Below, piece after piece: positions 16,994 through 25,403 of a stretch of DNA of 64,000 nt. Below the pieces are notes generated by a model. The model was given only the letters and a program-made list of their open reading frames with translations. It did not search any database and was not told where the DNA came from. A program made the translations under genes and the position numbers. Origin of the DNA: Planococcus wigleyi (GTDB taxonomy: Bacteria > Bacillota > Bacilli > Bacillales_A > Planococcaceae); the NCBI RefSeq assembly GCF_014836985.1, contig NZ_JACSPU010000002.1, positions 62,001-126,000 of the forward strand. Reading direction: 5' to 3'. Every line of letters begins with the position of its first letter. Positions within the stretch are counted from its first letter, which is position 1.

Positions 16994-19030
16994 TCAAACG
17001 ACAGATTCACCATGTATAATTTCCATGATGCCCTTATCCTTAGCCGCTATTGAGCCAGACTTGTTGAGCTTGATCGATTGGCCTTCTTCAAGGTTCGTAA
17101 AGACAACTGGCGTAATGATGGACGCAGCGTTTTCAGCGATGTAATCCAAGTCCATCTCCATCAAAAGCTGTCCTTGTTCAACGAGGTCACCTTGTTCAAT
17201 ATGTGCAGTGAATCCTTCACCTTTCAAATTGACTGTATCAATACCGATGTGGATCAGAATTTCTGTGCCGTTGTCTGCCGCAATGCCAATGGCATGTTTG
17301 GTGGGGAAGACCGTAACGACTTTGCCGTTTACCGGAGAATAGACTTTTCCTTCTGTCGGTTTGATGGCAAATCCGTCTCCAACCATTTTACCGGAGAAGA
17401 CTTGGTCAGGAACATCTGAAATCGGCAGCAACTCACCGGTAATCGGGCTGTTGAATTCCAAAGGTGTTTCTGTAGCCACTGCCGTTTCAGCAGGAGCTGC
17501 TGTTTTTTGTACGGAGCGAGGCTTTTTGCCGTTGATGATGTCCTGCATTTGGCCGCGCAGGCTGTCAGAAACGGGTCCGAAAATAGCTTGGATGTTATTG
17601 CCGACTTCCATAACACCGGATGCACCAAGTTTTTTCAATCTGTTTTTATCAACATTGCCTTTGTCTGCTACGCTGACACGGAGACGCGTGATACATGCAT
17701 CCAAATGGGTGATGTTTTCTTGTCCGCCCATAGCGGCAAGGATTTCGTATGGCAATTCGCCAACTTCCCCTGTTTCTTCATCGCCTTCTTCATCGTCTTC
17801 ACGTCCAGGTGTCATCAAGTTGAATTTCTTGATGGCAAAACGGAAACCGAAGTAGTAGATGACCGAGAACACAAGACCGACGACGATGACCCAGAACCAT
17901 TCAGTTCTGCCAGGCATGACCCCGAAGAGCAGGAAGTCGATCAGTCCACCGGAGAATGTCATACCGATTTTAACGTTTAACAAGTGCATCGTCATGAACG
18001 ACAGACCCGCGAAAACTGCGTGAATACCGAACAGAACAGGTGCAACAAACAAGAATGAGAACTCAAGTGGCTCTGTGATCCCTGTAAGGAATGATGTCAA
18101 AGCACCTGAAAGCATGATGCCGCCGACAATTTTCTTTTTCTCAGGGCGTGCACAATGATAGATAGCAAGTGCCGCAGCCGGAAGGCCGAACATCATGAAC
18201 GGGAATTTACCGGTCATGAAGGTACCAGCTGTAAAGTCAACGCCGTCTTGCAATTGGGCAAAGAAGATGCGCTGATCGCCGCGGATGATTTCACCTGCAG
18301 CATTTGTATATTGGCCAAATTCAAACCAGAATGGTGAGTAGAAAATATGATGCAAACCAAAAGGAATCAATGAACGTTCAATGGTTCCGAAAACGAATGC
18401 TGCAAGCGTACGGTTTGTTTCCAGCATAAAGTGGGACAATGCGTTCAAACCGGTTTGAGCGAATGGCCAAACCAGGAACATAACGATTCCAAGAAAAACA
18501 GCAGAGAACGCAGTAATAATCGGAACAAAGCGTTTGCCTGCAAAGAATCCTAAAAACTGTGGCAATTGGATATTGAAGAACTTATTGTACATAAACGCTG
18601 CCAGAACACCGACGATAATCCCGCCGAAGACTCCGGTTTGCAATGTAGGAATGCCCAAGACATTGGCATATGCGGGATCAGTGGTCATTTCCATAGTGAT
18701 TCCGCCAAAGGCTTTCATGGTGACGTTCATAATCAGGTAACCGATGATGGCAGCAAGTCCTGCTACTCCATCACCACCGGCCAGGCCGATCGCGACACCT
18801 ACTGCGAACAGCAAGGGCAGGTTATCGAAAATAACACCGCCGGCTTCCGCCATAATGAATAATAATTGCTGAATCCAGCCAGCTCCCATAAACGGAACCG
18901 CTTCCAAAAACGAATCTTCTGCAAAACTTGTACCGAAAGCCAACAGGATACCGGCAGCCGGCAAGAGTGCAACTGGCAGCATGAGTGCTTTCCCGACTTT
19001 TTGCAGCGTGCCGAAAAAATTGAATGACAT
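16994..19030 (-). CDS. ptsG: Glucose-type PTS transporter, EIICBA
   Basis: Imports and phosphorylates glucose (possibly related hexoses). The 678 residues contain IIC (about 1-400, with [20 protein letters not shown] and [13 protein letters not shown]), IIB (about 430-510, phospho-cysteine in [13 protein letters not shown]) and IIA (about 545-678, phospho-histidine in [11 protein letters not shown]). I chose the ATG at 19030, with AGGAGGA 7 bases upstream; a longer frame to 19144 runs through the leader hairpin. Expression is expected to depend on GlcT antitermination at the leader (19088-19170). A GlcNAc-type specificity is possible, but the linked glcT favours glucose. Confidence 0.94.
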   Translation of the reverse strand: MSFNFFGTLQKVGKALMLPVALLPAAGILLAFGTSFAEDSFLEAVPFMGAGWIQQLLFIMAEAGGVIFDNLPLLFAVGVAIGLAGGDGVAGLAAIIGYLIMNVTMKAFGGITMEMTTDPAYANVLGIPTLQTGVFGGIIVGVLAAFMYNKFFNIQLPQFLGFFAGKRFVPIITAFSAVFLGIVMFLVWPFAQTGLNALSHFMLETNRTLAAFVFGTIERSLIPFGLHHIFYSPFWFEFGQYTNAAGEIIRGDQRIFFAQLQDGVDFTAGTFMTGKFPFMMFGLPAAALAIYHCARPEKKKIVGGIMLSGALTSFLTGITEPLEFSFLFVAPVLFGIHAVFAGLSFMTMHLLNVKIGMTFSGGLIDFLLFGVMPGRTEWFWVIVVGLVFSVIYYFGFRFAIKKFNLMTPGREDDEEGDEETGEVGELPYEILAAMGGQENITHLDACITRLRVSVADKGNVDKNRLKKLGASGVMEVGNNIQAIFGPVSDSLRGQMQDIINGKKPRSVQKTAAPAETAVATETPLEFNSPITGELLPISDVPDQVFSGKMVGDGFAIKPTEGKVYSPVNGKVVTVFPTKHAIGIAADNGTEILIHIGIDTVNLKGEGFTAHIEQGDLVEQGQLLMEMDLDYIAENAASIITPVVFTNLEEGQSIKLNKSGSIAAKDKGIMEIIHGESVV

Positions 19031-19087
19031 ATAGTTTCCTCCTCGATGGTGCGAATATAAAAAATGGCCAACTGAACACATAATAAA

Positions 19088-19170
19088 AGGCATGAGCAGA
19101 AAAGGAAAAAGTCGATAAAAGGGCAGAAATGTCCTGTTGGTCAACTTTTCATCTTTTCATACTCATGCCT
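19088..19170 (-). promoter_or_regulatory. ptsG leader: RAT-type antiterminator/terminator
   Basis: An 83-base inverted repeat in the ptsG leader. AGGCATGAG (19088-19096) pairs perfectly with CTCATGCCT (19162-19170), and the A-rich and T-rich arms inside can extend the helix. On the minus strand the distal arm is followed by TTTATT, so it can terminate transcription before ptsG. It sits between glcT and ptsG, as does the GlcT target RAT in B. subtilis. A perfect TTGACA lies in the last codons of glcT, but no convincing -10 is spaced from it. Confidence 0.72.
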
Positions 19171-19193
19171 GATCGAATCAGTAACACGTATGG

Positions 19194-20036
19194 TCAGAAT
19201 TTATGTGTCAAGCGCTGCAGATGAATCGTCAAATACATGACTTCAGCTTCATCTACGGGCTTATTCAATTGGTTTTGCATAACTTTAATGAGCTTCCAAG
19301 CAAGATTATAGCACACCGGATATTCGCTTTTCAACATGGCGGCTAATTTATTTTCTTCTCCCAAAGGCGCCCCTTTATCGGCCCTGTCGATGGCTCGGTG
19401 AAGATGCTGGATAAGGCGATGGTAGTCGATATTGTCTTTTTCCAGTTGGATGTCCAGGCTGTCTTCAATGATCTTCACCATTTTTGAAAGAAGCGCATGA
19501 TACCGGTTGATATCGCGCAGGGACTTGTCTGTAACGGCGCTGTGGATATGCAAGGCGATAAAACCGATTTCCCCTTCAGGAAATGAAACGCCGGTCCGTT
19601 CCTCGACTTTTTTCACCACATCTTTGGCTACCAGGTATTCCTTTGGATACAGTGATTCAATTTCAAACAGAAAAGGATTGGAAAATTGAATGTCTTTTTT
19701 TGCCCGGTTAATGGCAAAGGCGATATGGTCAGTCAATGCTACGTGGATATGCTCGTTCAATTCCTTACCCATTTTTTCTTCAATGAAAAGCAGCAGCTCA
19801 TGGATGAAAGCAATCAGCTTTTCTTCGATATAAGGAAGCAAATTGACGTATTGTTCCATTTCCTTTTCGTCTTTCAGCAAAAATGTTTTATCAGCTTCAT
19901 CAAAAGGGATTGTATCGCCTTTTTTTCGATTAAAACCTAGTCCGTTGCCGATCAGGACGACTTCTTTATAAGCATCGTGGTGGGCAATGACAACATTATT
20001 ATTCAATATTTTTTGAATGGTCAAGATCTGTTTCAT
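19194..20036 (-). CDS. glcT: PtsG operon antiterminator GlcT (BglG/SacY family)
   Basis: An RNA-binding antiterminator of 280 residues. Its N-terminal CAT domain (about 1-58, MKQILTIQKILNNNVVIAHHD) binds the RAT hairpin. PRD1 has histidines in NEHIHVALTDHIAF and IALHIHSA, and PRD2 has them in LIQHLHRAIDR and LTIHLQRL. In the family, EII-Glc phosphorylates PRD1 to inactivate the protein when glucose is absent. I chose the ATG at 20036, where GGAGGT (complement of 20041-20046) gives a usable spacing; the ATG at 20048 overlaps that site. The target hairpin follows directly. Confidence 0.95.
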   Translation of the reverse strand: MKQILTIQKILNNNVVIAHHDAYKEVVLIGNGLGFNRKKGDTIPFDEADKTFLLKDEKEMEQYVNLLPYIEEKLIAFIHELLLFIEEKMGKELNEHIHVALTDHIAFAINRAKKDIQFSNPFLFEIESLYPKEYLVAKDVVKKVEERTGVSFPEGEIGFIALHIHSAVTDKSLRDINRYHALLSKMVKIIEDSLDIQLEKDNIDYHRLIQHLHRAIDRADKGAPLGEENKLAAMLKSEYPVCYNLAWKLIKVMQNQLNKPVDEAEVMYLTIHLQRLTHKF

Positions 20037-20217
20037 TTCAACCTCCATCTGCCGCCTGGCTTAATGCCGGTCTGACTAGCTTGCACCAATGTTTTTTTCT
20101 TATCGGATAAACGGTGACTGGCACCGAAAATAAAAATCTGAAAAATTTTGTATCCTTTATTCTACCATTTCTATCCTTTCTGCAATAGGGTTTAATCCGG
20201 GCAGAAATAGGCATTCA

Positions 20218-20246
20218 TTGAGTTTAGAAAAAGCAAAGCGTATACT
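20218..20246 (+). promoter_or_regulatory. Sigma-A promoter of the HAD phosphatase gene
   Basis: TTGAGT (20218-20223), a 17-base spacer and TATACT (20241-20246), 41 bases before the GTG start. Confidence 0.75.
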
Positions 20247-20287
20247 GAGGCTGAATCATTTGTACTTAACGATCAGGAGGTCATACA

Positions 20288-21169
20288 GTGGCAATCAACC
20301 CTAAAGCCATCTTTTTGGATATGGATGGCACCATTTTAAATCATTTTAACGAAGTGAGCCTGGATACGAAAGAAGTTATAGATAAACTGCGAAACGAAGG
20401 CATATATGTTTTTGTGGCGACAGGCAGATCCGCAGATGAAGTGGCAGAGATGCTTCCGGAAGGATTTGCGGTGGATGGCATCATCACTGCAAACGGCATG
20501 GCGGGATACATTGGAGACGAAGCCGTATTTGAACATTCACTGCCAATGGAGTTGGTGGAAACCATCCTGGCAAAAGCGCGTGAACGCAAAATCTATTACG
20601 AGCTGTTCCCGCACGGCAGCAATCGCTTGGTGCTGGAACAGGACAGAGCATTTGTCGAAGCCGCTGTTCGAGATCCAAAACCAGATTCCGTTCAGATCAA
20701 CGAATGGATTTCCCGCCAAAAAGCGATTGAAGAAGAAATTGAATGGACAGACGAAATAACCGAATCTCATTTTTCGAAATTTTACTTTTTCGCAAGAACC
20801 CGTGAGGAAATAAACGATTGGAAAATCGAATTGAAACAGCTGCAAAAAGACATGAAATTCACGATGACTCCATCTTCTCCGCATAATGCCGAAGTCATGG
20901 TGGCCGGTATCAATAAAGCATCTGGAATCGAACAGATGCTGGAGCGTTTCGGTTTAACCGGTTGTGAGACATTGGCCATTGGAGACAGCGATAACGATGT
21001 CAAAATGTTCGAGTATGTCACGCATGCCGTAGCAATGCAGAATGCAGCAGCACATATCAAGGTTCTGGTGGATGAAGTGACAGAATTTACTTGTGATGAA
21101 AACGGCGTCTATCATTACCTGAACACAAAAGTACTGGCTGGCATCAAGGCAAAAGCACCAAGATTGTAA
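20288..21169 (+). CDS. HAD superfamily phosphatase, Cof type
   Basis: A 293-residue cytoplasmic hydrolase of the Cof subfamily (HAD with C2 cap). Motif I is FLDMDGTI with the nucleophile and acid aspartates, motif II the ATGRS segment, motif III the lysine in INKASGIEQML, and motif IV GDSDNDVKMF. Family members dephosphorylate sugar phosphates, nucleotides or flavin/pyridoxal phosphates, and the substrate here is not predictable. The GTG start has AGGAGGT 8 bases upstream. It is divergent from glcT. Confidence 0.9.
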   Translation: MAINPKAIFLDMDGTILNHFNEVSLDTKEVIDKLRNEGIYVFVATGRSADEVAEMLPEGFAVDGIITANGMAGYIGDEAVFEHSLPMELVETILAKARERKIYYELFPHGSNRLVLEQDRAFVEAAVRDPKPDSVQINEWISRQKAIEEEIEWTDEITESHFSKFYFFARTREEINDWKIELKQLQKDMKFTMTPSSPHNAEVMVAGINKASGIEQMLERFGLTGCETLAIGDSDNDVKMFEYVTHAVAMQNAAAHIKVLVDEVTEFTCDENGVYHYLNTKVLAGIKAKAPRL

Positions 21170-21244
21170 GAGTGGAAGTGAAGGAAAGGAAATTTGACAG
21201 ATGCCCCCTTGCATAGGTGGATTGCCATTTTGCATTTTCTCATG

Positions 21245-21297
21245 AAAACAACCCGTTCCAGAAAAGGAAAATCCTTTTCGGAACGGGTTGTTTTTTT
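21245..21297. terminator. Bidirectional terminator between HAD and CDF genes
   Basis: A 15-bp stem (21245-21259 with 21280-21294) plus an inner GAAAAGGA/TCCTTTTC helix, flanked by A- and T-rich tails. It serves the plus-strand HAD gene and the minus-strand CDF gene. Confidence 0.9.
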
Positions 21298-21315
21298 GCC
21301 ATAATATTAGTGTTG

Positions 21316-22290
21316 TTACTCGTCCAAGGCTTTGTTCCATGTAGGCAGACCATCGTCTTCGTCAAACTCAATGATGATATCAGTGACGTTTTTTACGTTT
21401 TCTTTGATTTTTTCTTCGATGTAATCCCGAAGATCATCGGCTTCTGCGATGGTCATTTTGGGATCGACTTCAATCTTCAGTTCAACATGGAGGCTGTCGC
21501 CTTCTTTAATAACATCCAAATCCTGAATGTCGTTGATTTGGGGATGCTGCAGGATCCGGGCACCCATTCTGGCCTGCATTTTCACATCGGCAACGCCAAG
21601 AGCTCCTGCCGCGTTATCCAAGAAGATGCGGCCGACGACGAAAATAAGAGCGACACCGATAATGATGGAGGCATAGCCGGTAGCACTGTGGAAAGGCGTA
21701 TAAGTAGAGATGACAATGGCCAGCATCGCAAGAAGTGCTCCGCCGACGGCAACGTTGTCTTCTAAAAAGACCAGTTTCGAAGCAGGGTTGGCACCTTTTA
21801 CATGCTTATAACTTTCCGGAATTATTTTTAATCCTTTTGTTTGTTCTTTTGGCAAATGTTCTGTAATTTCTTTCATGGCTTTGTAAAGAACAGCAGACTC
21901 CAATAGCGCTGCTGCGCCAAGCACACCGATATTCAGCCAGAACCAATCTTCTGAATGGGTGGCATCGGAAATGTGATGGATTCCTTCCACAATGGTTTCA
22001 TAAGCCAGTACACCGACAATCAATACAGCCCCCAGCAGCACGAGGTTGACCAAGCGTCCGAATCCTCCAGGGAAACGTTCTGTCGGTTCTTTTTTGCTGA
22101 ACGCAGAACCGATGAAAACGAAAAACTGGTTGGCGGCATCTCCGAAACTGTGCATCATTTCAGCAAACATCGCTACATTTCCGGTAATCAAATAGGCAGC
22201 GGTTTTAATAAGAGCAACTACAGTATTGACGATGGCTGCCAATAAAGCCGATTTGGTTCCGAACTTCATTAAGCCAAAAAATTCTTTCAT
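21316..22290 (-). CDS. Cation diffusion facilitator family transporter
   Basis: A 324-residue metal/proton antiporter with six transmembrane segments and a cytoplasmic C-terminal domain (about 235-305). The metal site resembles the SLC30A9-like branch: HSFGDAANQF in TM2 and LEDNVAVGG in TM5, rather than the D-x-x-x-D pair of classic zinc exporters. That makes the exported metal uncertain (Zn, Mn, Co and Fe are all possible). GAGAGGAG precedes the ATG. It is monocistronic. Confidence 0.9.
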   Translation of the reverse strand: MKEFFGLMKFGTKSALLAAIVNTVVALIKTAAYLITGNVAMFAEMMHSFGDAANQFFVFIGSAFSKKEPTERFPGGFGRLVNLVLLGAVLIVGVLAYETIVEGIHHISDATHSEDWFWLNIGVLGAAALLESAVLYKAMKEITEHLPKEQTKGLKIIPESYKHVKGANPASKLVFLEDNVAVGGALLAMLAIVISTYTPFHSATGYASIIIGVALIFVVGRIFLDNAAGALGVADVKMQARMGARILQHPQINDIQDLDVIKEGDSLHVELKIEVDPKMTIAEADDLRDYIEEKIKENVKNVTDIIIEFDEDDGLPTWNKALDE

Positions 22291-22410
22291 AAAGTTTTCT
22301 CCTCTCCATTATGGCGTCGATTGGATTTAGCGCTATTTAGTTTATTTCCCTTAAGATGAACATTGAAAACCAAAGGGATCGAAAGGCATCTTATCGAAAA
22401 AATCCCACAA

Positions 22411-22448
22411 AAAAACAGGCGGTCGGGATGTCCCGACCGCCTGTTTTT
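22411..22448. terminator. Bidirectional terminator downstream of the YeeE/YedE gene
   Basis: A perfect 18-bp stem (22411-22428 with 22431-22448) with A and T runs on both sides, 9 bases after the minus-strand stop. Confidence 0.92.
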
Positions 22449-22457
22449 AAAAGAAAT

Positions 22458-23717
22458 TTAACACACGGAATCATTGGATTTAGGTACCGACAACCCGAAC
22501 AGAGGGCGGAGGTACAATGCTACAAATGTTCCGGCTAAGGCCAGGATGCCCCAAATATAACCATGAAGGCTGAATGACGCAATGCCGCCGAAATAAGCAC
22601 CGATGTTGCAGCCGAATGCCAAACGGGCACCGTAACCCATCATTAGACCACCAATTACAGAAGCGAAGAAGTTGCCTACTTTCACTTTCGTGAATTTGAA
22701 CAAACCGCCGGCCGCTGAAGCAAGGAAAGCCCCAATGATTACACCGAAGTTCAAAATTGTCGTAGAGTCTGCAAAGATCGAAGACTCGAGCATAGCAGCA
22801 TTGGCACCTTGCCAATACCCCCAGCTTGCTACATCCACGCCGAAGAATTCAGCGATTTTTGAGCCCCAAAGAGCAAATGCCGATGTGATGCCCCAAGGTG
22901 TACCACGGACCATCAATGTTACTGCATTTAATACAGCCAGAACGATCGCCGCTGCAAATAAAGGCCATGAACCGCGGAAAATCCGTTTCCATCCAGAAGC
23001 GGATGGAAGAGGTGCCATTTTCGGAGAACGTCTCTTTTTCTCAATAACCAAACTGATCAAAGCGACTAAGCCGAAAATGACAATCGATACAAGCCAAGCA
23101 CCGCCATAACCGAGTCCGGTTGATGTGGCCAAAGAAATCGGCTCAAACGCCGGCATTTCTTCTGTCCAGAACGGTAAATGGTAAGCGCCGATGGTTGTTC
23201 CGATAATGAAGAACAGCAATGTCACGAACATGACAGTACGTCCGCCGCCAATGGCATACAAAGTTCCGGAAGCACAGCCGCCGCCAAGCTGCATGCCGAT
23301 ACCGAAGACAAATGCACCGACAACCAGACTGACGCCTACAGGCGAAACATAGCCTGCCACACCGGTTCCGAAGAACGAATAGCCATATGCCAAAATTGGG
23401 GCAAACAAAGTGACTGCCACAGCCAGCATCAGCATATGGGCCCGCATGGCTTGTCCGTTGCCGACCGATGCCAAGCGACGGAATGCAGAAGTGAAGCCGA
23501 AGCGTGCATGGAACAAGGTATAGCCAAGCAACAGGCCGATGATCAACAAGATAGGTTGTGAGATATGTTGAGTAGCCAACAAATAAATCGTCAACAAAGC
23601 GGCAACGACCAATCCGCCGACGATCAATGAAACTTGAGGACTATTTAAAGCTGTATCTTTTCGTGCAACCGGACCTTTTGCTTCGTCAACCGGTTGAACT
23701 TTCGTTATAGAAGTCAT
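22458..23717 (-). CDS. YeeE/YedE family transporter (thiosulfate or selenium)
   Basis: A 419-residue inner-membrane transporter, a fused two-repeat YeeE/YedE protein with about nine to eleven hydrophobic segments. Each repeat carries the pore cysteine motif: GGGCASGTLYAIGGG in the first and LAFGCNIGAYFGGI in the second. Characterised relatives (TsuA) import thiosulfate through such cysteines, and YedE relatives have been linked to selenium metabolism by genome context. Here it is divergent from mnmH, 228 bases apart, which makes a selenium link possible. The start follows AAAAGGATG. Confidence 0.88.
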   Translation of the reverse strand: MTSITKVQPVDEAKGPVARKDTALNSPQVSLIVGGLVVAALLTIYLLATQHISQPILLIIGLLLGYTLFHARFGFTSAFRRLASVGNGQAMRAHMLMLAVAVTLFAPILAYGYSFFGTGVAGYVSPVGVSLVVGAFVFGIGMQLGGGCASGTLYAIGGGRTVMFVTLLFFIIGTTIGAYHLPFWTEEMPAFEPISLATSTGLGYGGAWLVSIVIFGLVALISLVIEKKRRSPKMAPLPSASGWKRIFRGSWPLFAAAIVLAVLNAVTLMVRGTPWGITSAFALWGSKIAEFFGVDVASWGYWQGANAAMLESSIFADSTTILNFGVIIGAFLASAAGGLFKFTKVKVGNFFASVIGGLMMGYGARLAFGCNIGAYFGGIASFSLHGYIWGILALAGTFVALYLRPLFGLSVPKSNDSVC

Positions 23718-23945
23718 GAAATCATCCTTTTCTTAGTGAGTTAGTCGGGAATACTCAGCTATCATAATGCCTCACCCTTGCTGTGTCAACGAAAATTGCT
23801 CAATTGAATAAAAGCGGTATCGAATTTGTAAACAGTGAAATAAAGCGGGCAACAAGTTAAAATAAGCAACCAAAAACGAAAACTGGTTCAGATGGGTGTA
23901 TACTAATAGAATGATTAAAAAGTGTGTGTGTTTGGAGGGAAATGG

Positions 23946-24995
23946 ATGTTCAGTGATATTGCAGTAGAAGAATTGATTCCGTTAAGTGAAAAGAACAAAA
24001 TGGTCCTGATCGATGTAAGGTCGCCATCTGAATATAAAAATTTCTCGATTCCCGGCAGCATCAACATTCCTTTTTTTGACGATGCCGAACGGGCGGAAAT
24101 TGGCACTCTCTATAAGCAAGTAAGCGTAGCGGCAGCGAAAGAGCGAGGCCTTGCTATTATATCTGCTAAACTTCCAGAGTTTGTGAAGCAATTTAAACAA
24201 GTCGAAGGCAATAAAACGGTATTTTGCTGGCGCGGCGGTATGCGCAGCCGGACAACAGCCACGCTCCTGTCATTGATGGATGTTCATGTCAGCCGGCTGG
24301 AAGGCGGTATCCGTGAATACCGGAGATGGGTTCTCAAGCAGCTTGAGCAGTCTGAAGCGCCTTTTAAGGCATATGTACTGAACGGCCTGACCGGAACCGG
24401 CAAAACCCGAATTCTGAAAGCGCTGGAAGAGCAGGGCTATCCGGTTATCGATCTGGAAGGATTGGCTAACCATAAAGGTTCGATTTTTGGGCACATTGGC
24501 GTTGAACCCCATAACCAGAAAGTATTCGATTCCTTATTTGTCCAGCAATTTCGGGAACTGGAAAAAGCACCGTTTGTTCTATTTGAAGCTGAAAGTTCAC
24601 GGATCGGCAAGGTAGTCATCCCCAATTGGGTGATGGAACTGAAAGCCAACAGCATCCAGCTCATCATAGACATGCCGATGGAAGAAAGAATCAAAGAAAT
24701 CATCGAAGATTATCGTCCTGAAGAATATCAGGATGAGTGCATCGCCGCTTTCCAACGCATCAAAACCCGGATGCCACAGGATGTCTCGAAACAGATTGAA
24801 GAGGATCTGGAAACAGGTGAATTTGCTTCTGCTGTGCGTCTGTTGCTGGAGTTTTATTACGATTCCCGCTACAAGCACACCGGCCTTCAATATCCGGACC
24901 AGCAAAAGAAAGTACTTCAGGTCCGTAACCTGGAAGAAGCGATCGAAGCGATAAAAGAGCAGATTCCCGAACCTGAAAAGTCTTCGGTAAGCTGA
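23946..24995 (+). CDS. mnmH: tRNA 2-selenouridine/2-geranylthiouridine synthase
   Basis: Replaces sulfur with selenium (using selenophosphate) at the wobble 2-thiouridine of Lys, Glu and Gln tRNAs, and can geranylate the same position. The 349 residues hold an N-terminal rhodanese domain with the catalytic cysteine in VFCWRGGMRSRT (about C94) and a C-terminal P-loop domain with GLTGTGKT (about 149-156). Both active sites look intact. I chose the ATG at 23946, 5 bases after GGAGGGA; a longer frame starts at 23922. The selenium donor gene selD is not in the window. Confidence 0.95.
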   Translation: MFSDIAVEELIPLSEKNKMVLIDVRSPSEYKNFSIPGSINIPFFDDAERAEIGTLYKQVSVAAAKERGLAIISAKLPEFVKQFKQVEGNKTVFCWRGGMRSRTTATLLSLMDVHVSRLEGGIREYRRWVLKQLEQSEAPFKAYVLNGLTGTGKTRILKALEEQGYPVIDLEGLANHKGSIFGHIGVEPHNQKVFDSLFVQQFRELEKAPFVLFEAESSRIGKVVIPNWVMELKANSIQLIIDMPMEERIKEIIEDYRPEEYQDECIAAFQRIKTRMPQDVSKQIEEDLETGEFASAVRLLLEFYYDSRYKHTGLQYPDQQKKVLQVRNLEEAIEAIKEQIPEPEKSSVS

Positions 24996-25015
24996 GTCCT
25001 ATCAAAATTGTAAGC

Positions 25016-25067
25016 GGGCTGTCCCATAAGGTCATGAAAAATGGCTTTTAGTGGGCAGCCCTTTTTT
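25016..25067 (+). terminator. Terminator of mnmH
   Basis: GGGCTGtCCCA (25016-25026, one bulged base) pairs with TGGGCAGCCC (25052-25061), followed by TTTTTT. Confidence 0.82.
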
Positions 25068-25080
25068 GCATACAAAAAAG

Positions 25081-25221
25081 GGCGAATGTCCATTTCGACG
25101 GACGCTTTCCGCGGGCACGGCCTCAGCCGGTTGCACCGTCTTCACCACGCGCTGTTCCCGCAGGAGTCGCCGTCTCCATTTCCATCTGCCAGAAAGCATC
25201 CGCCTAGCGCGCAGAATCTGG
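25081..25221. repeat. GC-rich intergenic repeat element (dispersed family, recognised by eye)
   Basis: This gene-free stretch of about 140 bases is more GC-rich than its flanks. It contains segments I recognise from dispersed intergenic repeats in Bacillaceae/Planococcaceae genomes: GGACGCTTTCCGCGGGC, CGGCCTCAGCC, TTCCCGCAGGAGTCGCCGTC and CCAGAAAGCATCCGC. The left and right parts can pair (GACGG with CCGTC, CCGCGGG with CCCGC), so a transcript would fold. Short open frames across it are not protein-like. The remaining 180 bases to the SNF2 gene show nothing clear. Confidence 0.65.
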
Positions 25222-25403
25222 TTAAAAATAACGAAATTTATAATCATGCGCTAAAGCATATAAGTATTTTTTAGGTGAATCACAAGTGCAAACTAAAAGT
25301 AAGCTGAGTTGATTCACTCCAGGCAGTCAGTGATAATGAAGAGAGCAGCAAAATTCTACAACTGTTTCCGGTATTCGGGCATATACAGGAAGGAACTGGC
25401 CTT

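Noticed and set aside
19031..19144. Longer N-terminus for ptsG
   Set aside because: The extra residues come from the leader hairpin and AGGAGGA sits before ATG 19030.
25041..25274. Short plus-strand frames across the intergenic repeat
   Set aside because: They translate repeat DNA with no domain and no convincing SD.
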